Shown here piece by piece: positions 24,878-32,435 of a stretch of DNA of 64,000 nucleotides. How positions within the stretch are numbered: position 1 is the stretch's first letter; the number at the start of each line of letters is the position of its first letter. The stretch covers positions 1 through 64,000 of the forward strand of contig JANQPM010000030.1 of assembly GCA_028289465.1 (NCBI GenBank). The letters are read 5' to 3'. The notes under the pieces are model-generated. The model was not told the origin of the DNA and did no database searches. It was given only the letters and a program-made list of their open reading frames with translations. Made by a program: the position numbers and the translations under genes. The stretch is from Lysobacterales bacterium (lineage in GTDB: Bacteria > Pseudomonadota > Gammaproteobacteria > Xanthomonadales > SZUA-36).

Positions 24878-25305
24878 CAGACCCCTCGCCGATAGTGGTA
24901 GATCTGGGTGATATAACCCACGATCTGTGACAATACGAATGCCGCCAGCGCAAGATGAATAATCACGGCTGTGGATGTGTGAAAAAAGGCATAGGCGCCG
25001 ACGTGAAACAGGCCGAAGATAAGCGCAAAGTAGGCGTTGCGGAACGCCTTTAACTCGATCAGCTTATCTCTTTCGTCTGCGCCGGCAGCCGCTTCCTTAT
25101 GCTTGTGGATGGCCAGCACGCTATGCAGCACCGCGCTGATCAGAATGTACAGGATTGTCATACCCACGAATAACTTCACCAGCCCGACAGGGTTTCCCGG
25201 TTCCAGCTTGAGGATCGGATAGACCTTGGAGAAATAGATCGCGGAAACCACCACGGTGGTCACCAAGGATACCCAAGTGCTTTTTTCCTGAAAAGAAAGA
25301 TTCAT
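24877..25305 (-). CDS. Membrane protein paired with an XRE regulator
   Basis: A 142-residue integral membrane protein with four hydrophobic segments (about residues 9-29, 44-65, 88-108 and 113-133) and a charged cytoplasmic loop, H-K-H-K-E-A-A-A-G-A-D-E-R-D-K-L-I-E-L-K-A-F-R-N. This D-E-R-D-x-x-I-E-x-x-x-x-R-x-x-Y pattern occurs in DUF2178-like small membrane proteins encoded with XRE regulators. The ATG at 25305 follows GGGTGAG and is preferred to a TTG at 25323, which would overlap the operator palindrome. It is the first gene of a two-gene unit. Confidence 0.75.
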   Translation of the reverse strand: MNLSFQEKSTWVSLVTTVVVSAIYFSKVYPILKLEPGNPVGLVKLFVGMTILYILISAVLHSVLAIHKHKEAAAGADERDKLIELKAFRNAYFALIFGLFHVGAYAFFHTSTAVIIHLALAAFVLSQIVGYITQIYHYRRGV

Positions 25306-25317
25306 TGACTCACCCAA

Positions 25318-25376
25318 TGTCAAATATTTTTGACATATAGTATTTAGTTAATGACTACATGTCAAATATTTTTTAC
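25318..25376 (-). promoter_or_regulatory. Palindromic operator repeats of the XRE/membrane-protein operon
   Basis: TGTCAAATATTTTTGACA (25318-25335) is a perfect 7-4-7 palindrome. A second copy of TGTCAAATATTTTT begins at 25360 with a degenerate right arm. TGACAT (25331) and ATGTCA (25359) make a further dyad between them. The block sits directly upstream of the operon in an AT-rich stretch, as expected for cooperative autorepression by the XRE protein; binding is inferred. Confidence 0.65.
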
Positions 25377-25436
25377 TTTTGGCGGTGAAATTAATGGCTG
25401 GGATTCATCAGTCAGTGTAGTACCATGATAAGCAAC

Positions 25437-25480
25437 CAAAGGAGTCTCGCACGCTCCGACGGGTCGCTGCGGCTGCCTAG
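25437..25480. repeat. Dispersed repeat copy (diverged)
   Basis: AAAGGAGTCTCGCACGCTCC followed by GACGGGTCGCTGCGGCTGCC, a diverged copy of the GGTGTCT/CCCGCTCCGGCGGG family in which the hairpin is imperfect. It lies between the divergent XRE operon and the OmpA-like gene. Confidence 0.5.
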
Positions 25481-25523
25481 AGAATGGCGTTGCTTTCTAT
25501 TGCGGATAAAAAGGAGAATGCAT

Positions 25524-26507
25524 ATGAGCGCGTTATCCGGTCCCCGAAAACTGGTTTGTGCAGTCATATTGCTGCTGCTCGCACCGCCCCTGTCTGCCCA
25601 GGACGTCGAAGGCAGCAAAGACCACCCGATGTTTTCCCGGTATGAGGGCTCCCGCATTGTTGCCTATCAACATCGGGCGTTTGACGAATATGACGCGGTT
25701 CTCGGGCCTGTCAAAGGACCGTACTATGAAGTGGAGTGGGAAAAGCGGCAGGATTTTGAAGGCAGGATCACCCGGATTCTGTACCGCGTTCCTGACGGCC
25801 GCTCGTCGCTGGAAGTATTTCGCAACTACGAAACCGAGCTGAACAACAACGGGTTCGACGCGCTGTTTCAGTGCAAAAAGGAAGCGTGCGGCGAGTCGTT
25901 TTTCTTAATGCCCCAGCCGGCCTGGAAAGATAGTGGCTGGGTGCGCGACGTTTTTGCGACCAACGTCGGCAATCAGCGCTATCTGGCCTCCAGACTGCAG
26001 CGCGATGAAGGGGATGTTTACGCGTTTATCTATGTATCCGAGCACGGCTTCCTGAATTCCCTGGCCGGGACCTATGTGCATTTGGATGTGGTCGAAATGC
26101 AGCCGATGGAAACGGCAATGGTCAAGGTGGGCGCCGCGGCCATGCATAAGGATATTACCAATACCGGACGCGTTGCGGTTTACGGCATCCATTTCGATAC
26201 CGACAGTTCGAATATCAAACCCGAGTCCAAGCCGGCCATCGATGAGATCGCAAGACTGCTGGAAGACCAGCCGGAACTGAAGATTTTTGTCGTTGGCCAT
26301 ACCGATAACCAGGGCGGAGTGCAGTACAACATGGACCTTTCGCATCGCCGCGCGACGGCCGTCAGAGATGCATTGGTGAGTGACTACGCTGTCGATATCG
26401 AACGCCTGGGTGCGGTCGGTATGGGTTTCTTCGGGCCGGTGGCCAGCAACCGTACCGAGGAAGGCCGGGCGTTGAACCGCCGTGTCGAACTGGTTGAACA
26501 GCCATAG
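25524..26507 (+). CDS. OmpA-domain protein with N-terminal DUF4892-like region
   Basis: A 327-residue exported protein. It has a signal peptide (about 1-24, P-P-L-S-A-Q-D). The N-terminal region, about 165 residues with the pair C-K-K-E-A-C-G-E-S-F-F and the motif R-I-T-R-I-L-Y-R-V-P-D-G-R-S-S-L-E-V-F-R-N-Y, resembles DUF4892 proteins. The C-terminal OmpA/MotB domain has G-I-H-F-D-T-D-S-S-N-I-K-P-E-S, V-V-G-H-T-D-N-Q-G and the N-R-R-V-E-L end, so it should bind peptidoglycan non-covalently. The ATG at 25524 has proper spacing from AAGGAG; the ATG 6 bases earlier is too close. It stands 29 bases before the giant lipoprotein gene, probably in one operon. Confidence 0.88.
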   Translation: MSALSGPRKLVCAVILLLLAPPLSAQDVEGSKDHPMFSRYEGSRIVAYQHRAFDEYDAVLGPVKGPYYEVEWEKRQDFEGRITRILYRVPDGRSSLEVFRNYETELNNNGFDALFQCKKEACGESFFLMPQPAWKDSGWVRDVFATNVGNQRYLASRLQRDEGDVYAFIYVSEHGFLNSLAGTYVHLDVVEMQPMETAMVKVGAAAMHKDITNTGRVAVYGIHFDTDSSNIKPESKPAIDEIARLLEDQPELKIFVVGHTDNQGGVQYNMDLSHRRATAVRDALVSDYAVDIERLGAVGMGFFGPVASNRTEEGRALNRRVELVEQP

Positions 26508-26536
26508 TCGGATCATTCCATTAGCCGGTATTAGCG

Positions 26537-29500
26537 ATGCCCGGAATGGCGGACGATATTTTCAGTCGATTTAGGCTTTGCAGCCTGTTGATTTGCGCCG
26601 CGGCGCTGCTGTCCGCATGCGGTAAAAATGATACGGGATCTGATGTGGCCCAGCATTCGCTCGAAGCCACAACGCAGAAAGAAGCGCCAAACCGGCCCGA
26701 GCTTGCTTCCGCGGACTGCCTAAGCGGCTGTGACAAGATAAAACAGGAAGAAACGGAAAAGCTCAAGGCCATACACCGGCAGCAGAGAACGACATTGCTG
26801 GAGTCTTATCGACAGCAGGAAACCGCGCTACTGAGCCAGGAGCAGGAACTGCAGCAGGCGCAGAAGCAGGCTTACCGGCAACTACTCGATCCCGATTCGG
26901 AACAGCGCGCGGAGTGTCAGGCCCTGTACGACCAAGTGCTGCAGAGCCAAAAGTCCATCTCGCAGGCCATCGAGAAATTGAGCCTGCCGGAAACCGACTA
27001 CGATAAGCAGCGCCAGGCAATAGAGACGCTGAAAGACCAGTCGAAGGGTATCGAGGCGGAATGGCGCCGGTGCCGCGATAAACGGATTGCGGAAACGCCG
27101 AAATACGGCGAACGCCAAAGGCGTTTTATTGAAAGCTCAAAACAATGGGCGATTGCTTCCACCCGCATCAGCGAACTTAAAGATGAGCGGCGTTGGTCTC
27201 TGGATGCGCAGCAGCGAAGCCAGGACCAGGACTTCGAATGGCTGGATAAGGTCTATGCGCAATGCAAGGATACCGGCCGGTGGTCTGCGCGTATCGCCGA
27301 GAATCCGCCTCAGGAATGTGCCTGCGAAATAAAAGCCGCACTGGATGCTTTGCTCGATAGCATGCAGCAGCGGCAGCGCGCCGAAAAGGACTTCTATGCG
27401 TCGAGCAAAGCGCTGGATCACGCCTGGCAGGCACTCAACGCCGTTCTTAAGGAAAAAGCGGACGAAATGACGCCGGCGGTTTCGGACTGGGTAAGTGACG
27501 GCGTCAGCCTGGCGCTTGACGCGAACCTGACGCTTTTCGATATTGCCGCTGCGCGAAATGTCGCGAAAACCAGGGTCACCGCCGGGCCCGGAGAAATATT
27601 GAATATTGTCGGGAATAAGGACTGGCTCGATATTCGCGAGGCGGGTCGGCGCCTGGCCAAAGCTTACTACAGCGCCGACAAGTCCCTGATTACCGCAAGC
27701 GGCAAGGCGGCCAAGCTTATCACTCCGCTGGTGACGAAGTTCGGTCAGGCAAGCGCAAAGAACAAGGGTTTTATGGTCAGCAGCTATAAAAATCTGAGTG
27801 GCCTGCCGGGTAATGCACCGGCGCGGATTCAGGGCGATCTGCTCGACATCAGCGACTTGCAACTGATTATCGCCAATCGCCTGCAAGCGCTGGTTGAGCT
27901 TCAAGACGAAGAAGGCCGCGCATGGCAGGCGCTGATGTCATCCCCGTGCATGGCCGCCGCGTGCGGCAAGCGGCTTACAGGGATAGACGAGCTCCGGGAC
28001 CTTTCAGAATCCCTCTACAGTGCGACCGATCAGGCTGCCCGGCAGGAATTCGTCCAGCGGGCATTCAGCGAAGCCGGGCCCTACAATCAGGCTCTGCTGG
28101 CCACGGGACGGTTTTGCGATCTCTGTGCCGGCCTGTCGCATTTGTTGAAGCTGCAAGCCTTTTCAAGTTATTCCCGCTCGGTTGTTGGCCGCATAGAAGT
28201 ACAGATCACAGAATACCAGCAGGCTTATACGCATGCCATAAACAACCTGTCTCGGTACCTCGATGGCAATAAGGGGGTAATGGAAAAAGCGCTTGGCGAT
28301 TACCATATTTACTACACACTGGCCACAACCGCCGCCAGCTTCTGGTTTCCATGGCCGATGCTGGCTGTGTCGGTCACCGAAGCCGCTGTTAACAACTGGG
28401 ACAACGCGACGAATAAAGTGCCGTTTGCCACGGAGACAGAACAGAAGCTGAGGTCGCTGGCAACGCAGTTGGACGATAAACGCGTCGATATCATTTACTG
28501 GCGTAACTATGCGTCCAGCCTGGATAAGCAGCTTGGCTATCTGATAGAGCGGATCAACAAATGCGCAGCGCGCGAATGCGAAAATCCGACTGAACCGATA
28601 GATATTCCCCGGGATGAAGGCGCGCAGTGCGAAGTCCCGAATGCTCAATTTACCGCACAAGGCTGCTGGCGTATCGAGCAGCCCGGTTTCGTCGGCGATG
28701 TGCTTTTTGGAAAGCGCGGTGAACGGATGACGGCGCAGGTCAGTCACGGTCTTATCGAACCGGCGCCTGAGTCGCACGCCAACCAGGCCGCGATCGATCC
28801 GAATAAAGTACTGGAATTTGACGGCGTGATGAACAGCGACGGGCTTCACCTGGAACATACCTATAGCAGGGAAAAACTACGTGAAGTCGTCAGCGATACA
28901 TACCCTGACCACTTGGTCGACAAGATGATCGAACTGGGCGCGAAAGCAACCATTCGGGGTACGGTCAGGAAAGACGTCGACTACTATGAAGCCGGGTTTC
29001 AGAAATGGGATGTCTTGGAAGGCCGTTATATCGTGTTGAACTTCGCGGTCGAGAATTACGATTACGGTCGCGACCAATGCCCCGAACCGGGTATCAAGAT
29101 CGACAACTTCGGCGATGGCGAAGTGGTTTATACGCTCGCCTACAATGATGAAGCTTATTGTCTGTACCGTACGGGAAACAGGAACGACGTCTACCTTATC
29201 AGCGACGATTACTACCCGGTCAGCGACCAGGGCGAGCTGACCTGGCTCAAGCTTGATCCGATTGCCGGAAAAGTGACCGCGATGAATGTCAGAAACACAC
29301 CATTTGACAACGCGGCAATGATGGACGGCAATCCCATCCATATCGGTGACCGCATATGGCTTGAAGCCTATGGGCAGCAGGATAATTGCCGGTTCCGGCA
29401 GGACAGTCTGACCGTACGGCTAACGCCGCAGAAAAGCCCCGCCAAGGCGTTTACCGCGACCCTGAAGGAAACCTCGGAATCGTCCGGGCTTTACCGGTCC

Positions 29501-29644
29501 GATATAAATGGCATCGGCCTTGAATTCGCGGAAAAAGATGTACTGGAGAACGGTGACTACGGCAATGTTCAGATCATTATTGACGGCGCGCCGCTTTACA
29601 ATAATTTGCCGGCACACGGTTTCGTTAATATCCAGAAAAAATAG
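26537..29644 (+). CDS. Giant coiled-coil lipoprotein of unknown function, 1035 residues
   Basis: I recognise no family. A lipobox at C28 (L-L-S-A-C-G-K) marks a lipoprotein. Residues about 70-310 are helical, with long Gln/Glu/Lys heptad-like runs (S-Y-R-Q-Q-E-T-A-L-L-S-Q-E-Q-E-L-Q-Q-A-Q-K-Q) and scattered Cys. The middle (about 320-700) is helical with a hydrophobic patch near 600 (A-A-S-F-W-F-P-W-P-M-L-A-V-S-V). The C-terminal 330 residues are beta-rich with D-Y-Y, N-Y-D-Y-G-R-D-Q-C and repeated Asp-Asn turns. Downstream of an OmpA-like protein, it could be a cell-surface or periplasmic scaffold. A role in colonisation or defence is conceivable but not supported by any motif. ATG at 26537 or 26546. 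Confidence 0.7.
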   Translation: MPGMADDIFSRFRLCSLLICAAALLSACGKNDTGSDVAQHSLEATTQKEAPNRPELASADCLSGCDKIKQEETEKLKAIHRQQRTTLLESYRQQETALLSQEQELQQAQKQAYRQLLDPDSEQRAECQALYDQVLQSQKSISQAIEKLSLPETDYDKQRQAIETLKDQSKGIEAEWRRCRDKRIAETPKYGERQRRFIESSKQWAIASTRISELKDERRWSLDAQQRSQDQDFEWLDKVYAQCKDTGRWSARIAENPPQECACEIKAALDALLDSMQQRQRAEKDFYASSKALDHAWQALNAVLKEKADEMTPAVSDWVSDGVSLALDANLTLFDIAAARNVAKTRVTAGPGEILNIVGNKDWLDIREAGRRLAKAYYSADKSLITASGKAAKLITPLVTKFGQASAKNKGFMVSSYKNLSGLPGNAPARIQGDLLDISDLQLIIANRLQALVELQDEEGRAWQALMSSPCMAAACGKRLTGIDELRDLSESLYSATDQAARQEFVQRAFSEAGPYNQALLATGRFCDLCAGLSHLLKLQAFSSYSRSVVGRIEVQITEYQQAYTHAINNLSRYLDGNKGVMEKALGDYHIYYTLATTAASFWFPWPMLAVSVTEAAVNNWDNATNKVPFATETEQKLRSLATQLDDKRVDIIYWRNYASSLDKQLGYLIERINKCAARECENPTEPIDIPRDEGAQCEVPNAQFTAQGCWRIEQPGFVGDVLFGKRGERMTAQVSHGLIEPAPESHANQAAIDPNKVLEFDGVMNSDGLHLEHTYSREKLREVVSDTYPDHLVDKMIELGAKATIRGTVRKDVDYYEAGFQKWDVLEGRYIVLNFAVENYDYGRDQCPEPGIKIDNFGDGEVVYTLAYNDEAYCLYRTGNRNDVYLISDDYYPVSDQGELTWLKLDPIAGKVTAMNVRNTPFDNAAMMDGNPIHIGDRIWLEAYGQQDNCRFRQDSLTVRLTPQKSPAKAFTATLKETSESSGLYRSDINGIGLEFAEKDVLENGDYGNVQIIIDGAPLYNNLPAHGFVNIQKK

Positions 29645-29775
29645 CGCTCGTTTCCGTTAGCTGAACGGAGCGGCTGTTGGGCCATTCCTCCGATGCCGGG
29701 AACGGAAAGCTGGCAATTTTCAGGCAATGAGAAACCAAAGGCGGTGTTTACCGGTCTGATGCATCATACAAGGTA

Positions 29776-29822
29776 AGGTGTCTTGGTCCCGCTCCGGCGG
29801 GTCGCCTGCCGCTCCTTCGCTG
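29776..29822. repeat. GGTGTCT/CCCGCTCCGGCGGG dispersed repeat
   Basis: TAAGGTGTCTTGGT, then CCCGCTCCGGCGGG and TCGCCTGCCGCTCCTTCGC, nearly the same as the copy at about 500-545. It is directly upstream of the TlpA-like gene and may be part of its leader. Confidence 0.65.
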
Positions 29823-29828
29823 TAGTCA

Positions 29829-31106
29829 ATGCGTTTTCGCTGGAATCTGATCGTTATGGAAAGAGTCACCAAATCTGTCGGTCTGCTGCTCGCCGGGGGC
29901 ATGATGGCCAGCCTTCTGAACGCCTGTAACGGCGGTTCGCAGTTGCCGGAGATCGGCTCCGGTGTCTGGCGGGTGGGTATCGAACTGCCCGGCGGCGAAC
30001 TGCCGGTAACCCTGGAAATGGTCGCGGGCGCGGATGGTATGCAGGCGAGTTTTATCAACGGCCGGGAACGGGTTGGCGTACCGGTGGTGAATTATTCTCC
30101 CGAACGGGTCGAGCTGGATTTTCCGGCCTTTAATAATCGTATGGTACTGTCCCTGGACGGGGGAGAGGTCACCGGACAACTGGACCTGACCAAGCGTGGC
30201 TACCGGCAGCATATGCCGGTCACCGCGCAATCCGATCTGGAGTACCGGTTCCTGGAAGCCACCGATCCGCAAATCGAGGTTACCGGTCGCTGGGAAGTGG
30301 TGTTTGTCGATGAGGAAGGCAACGAAACACCGGCCATTGCCGAATTCGACCAGCAGGACGGCATCATCCACGGTACGTTTCTGACCCCTACCGGTGACTA
30401 CCGCTATCTGGCCGGCAACGTCCATGGCAACGAACTCCGTCTGTCTACCTTTGACGGTGCGCATGCTTTTTTGTTTTCCGCGACAATGCTGGCGGACGGA
30501 AGCCTCAGCGGCGATTTCTGGTCGGGTACCCGATGGCATGAGACCTGGACTGCGAGCCGCAATTTCGATGCCCGCCTGCCCGATGCGTTCGAGGCGACCA
30601 AACTGGCCGGCGAAGAACCGCGCATTCGATTTAGTTTTCCGGATTTGGATGGAAACCCGGTATCGCTGGACGATCCGCAATTCCGGAACAAAGTGGTTTT
30701 AGTAACCCTGGCCGGCACCTGGTGTCCGAATTGTGCCGATGAGGCGGAATTCCTCGGGCCGTACTACCGCGCGAACAAGGACCGCGGTCTGGCCGTGATC
30801 GGTTTGCTGTTCGAGCATTTCGACGACTTTGAAACCGCAGCCCGCCAGGGCAAGCGCTGGCGGGAAAAACACGGTATCGAGTTCGACCTGCTGATTGCCG
30901 GTGTATCGGACAAGGCCGAGGCATCCAGGCAACTGCCGTTTTTGGACCGCGTGCGGGCTTACCCGACCATGCTGTTTATCGGCCGGGACGGCACGGTCCG
31001 AAAAATCCATACCGGTTTTGCCGGCCCCGGAACCGGCGAGCACTACCGGCGGTTCCAGACCGAGTTCAACCAGCTGATGGGCCAGCTATTGAACGAGGCC
31101 GGCTGA
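29829..31106 (+). CDS. TlpA-like thioredoxin-domain lipoprotein
   Basis: A 425-residue predicted lipoprotein (lipobox L-L-N-A-C33). Residues about 40-265 form a beta-rich region that I cannot name, with G-D-Y-R-Y-L-A-G-N-V-H-G-N-E-L-R-L-S-T-F-D-G-A-H-A-F-L-F typical of proteins with a lipocalin-like or DUF-type N-terminal module ahead of a TlpA domain. Residues 270-420 are the redoxin domain: L-V-T-L-A-G-T-W-C299-P-N-C302-A-D-E-A-E-F-L, then I-G-L-L-F-E-H-F-D and Y-P-T-M-L-F-I-G-R-D-G, the cis-Pro motif. Expected to act in periplasmic thiol-disulfide exchange, perhaps in cytochrome c maturation or envelope repair. ATG at 29829 or 29856; neither has a strong ribosome site. Confidence 0.82.
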   Translation: MRFRWNLIVMERVTKSVGLLLAGGMMASLLNACNGGSQLPEIGSGVWRVGIELPGGELPVTLEMVAGADGMQASFINGRERVGVPVVNYSPERVELDFPAFNNRMVLSLDGGEVTGQLDLTKRGYRQHMPVTAQSDLEYRFLEATDPQIEVTGRWEVVFVDEEGNETPAIAEFDQQDGIIHGTFLTPTGDYRYLAGNVHGNELRLSTFDGAHAFLFSATMLADGSLSGDFWSGTRWHETWTASRNFDARLPDAFEATKLAGEEPRIRFSFPDLDGNPVSLDDPQFRNKVVLVTLAGTWCPNCADEAEFLGPYYRANKDRGLAVIGLLFEHFDDFETAARQGKRWREKHGIEFDLLIAGVSDKAEASRQLPFLDRVRAYPTMLFIGRDGTVRKIHTGFAGPGTGEHYRRFQTEFNQLMGQLLNEAG

Positions 31107-31207
31107 CGTGCCACATCGCTCACTATGACTTGCTCACTATGACTTCTGGCCCGCTAGGCATCTATCTTTGCTAATGTCCTATATGTCAGACGATAGAGGG
31201 GGCGAGT

Positions 31208-32350
31208 ATGAAGCGATGGGCGGCACTATTCGTGCTGGCCGGCATGAGCTTGACCAAGGCGGAGGCTGTCGAAGACCTTAGTCCTCAGGTACAGGCCCAC
31301 CGACTATGGTCGGATGGATTCTGGGCCTATACCGAAACCCTGGGAACCCCATGGCTGGATGCATACAGCGCCAGCAAGCTGGCAGACTCCGAGGATATCG
31401 CTGAACTCGATAGCGCGAAGCGAATCATCCGTCAGCTCCTGTCCGCGCCGGCTGTGGACTACTCTACAGCGTACTTTATTAGCCGAAGCTGCCAGCAGGA
31501 TGGTCTCGCGCATTGGTGTGACGAAAATAACATACCGAACCGGCTCATCCGGCAGCACCCTGGTCGAATAATGATACCGATCAGCCTGATGACCGTGGAC
31601 TACGCGAGCAATGAATACGATACACCCAGAAATCGGCGCCTGCTGAGCGTGGCGGCGAAAGCGGGCGATCCTTCATTTCCATGGGGTTCGCTGTGGTTGG
31701 CGTTGGAACCGGTTGTCGAGCGGTATATTGAGCAGCATCTGCCGCCGGCATTGTCGGAAGATCAATTGAATGACTTCGCGATGCTGCATCCGTTGCTGCA
31801 TGCCTGGACCTTTGTCCAGCAACTGTCCTTCCCGTCGTACACCGGAGTTTTTCAACTCTGTAAATCCCGTGTGGCGGTGTCGGATAGAAAGGCCGAAGCG
31901 GCTTGTCTGCACATTGCCGGGCGCATGAGAAGCCAGTCGGATACATTGATTGGCCGAATGGTCGGGTACGCACTGGAAAGACGGGTGCTGCAACAAATCG
32001 ATCCCTATGATCCGGAAGTTCTGCGACTGTGGCGGCGGGAAAAGCTCGAAAGAGAGATATTCAATTGCTGGGCTGAAGATTACTTTCAGGACATTGACCC
32101 TATGACGCAAGTCGGTGAACAGGAATTGCTGGCTGCGTATCGGGATTTAGGTCGATACGGTGAAACAGAGGGAGTAAAACGCGTGGCAATACGCCTCTAT
32201 GAATCCAGGAACGACCCTGAAGCATTTGATCCGCGGAATTGCGACAAGGGCTTGGAACTGGACGAAGATTCCTGGGCCGAATTACTTGGCGAGCGCGATC
32301 CGAAGGCACGCTGGTTGAAGTCTATCGAAACACTGACAAACCCCGACTGA
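31208..32350 (+). CDS. Exported protein of unknown function, 380 residues
   Basis: A protein I do not recognise. It has a short signal peptide (M-K-R-W-A-A-L-F-V-L-A-G-M-S-L-T-K-A-E-A, cut near 20). The mature part is almost entirely helical, with several Cys (S-C-Q-Q-D, W-C-D-E-N, L-C-K-S-R, A-C-L-H-I, N-C-W-A-E and N-C-D-K-G) that could form disulfides in the periplasm, and Trp-rich helices. The pattern recalls helical-repeat proteins but shows no repeat I can align. The start follows AGAGGGGGCG. A 14-base tandem duplication (GCTCACTATGACTT at 31118 and 31132) lies upstream. Confidence 0.55.
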   Translation: MKRWAALFVLAGMSLTKAEAVEDLSPQVQAHRLWSDGFWAYTETLGTPWLDAYSASKLADSEDIAELDSAKRIIRQLLSAPAVDYSTAYFISRSCQQDGLAHWCDENNIPNRLIRQHPGRIMIPISLMTVDYASNEYDTPRNRRLLSVAAKAGDPSFPWGSLWLALEPVVERYIEQHLPPALSEDQLNDFAMLHPLLHAWTFVQQLSFPSYTGVFQLCKSRVAVSDRKAEAACLHIAGRMRSQSDTLIGRMVGYALERRVLQQIDPYDPEVLRLWRREKLEREIFNCWAEDYFQDIDPMTQVGEQELLAAYRDLGRYGETEGVKRVAIRLYESRNDPEAFDPRNCDKGLELDEDSWAELLGERDPKARWLKSIETLTNPD

Positions 32351-32435
32351 ACGCACACCAGACCGTTTGCGGCGAAGCGCACGGTCTTTGACCGGCGCCG
32401 CCCGCAAGGCGCTGGCGAGCGCCGGTTGCTATCAA

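Noticed and set aside
24598-24895. Plus-strand frame running into the XRE gene region
   Set aside because: Starts in repeat sequence and lies opposite two well-formed genes (XRE regulator and membrane protein).
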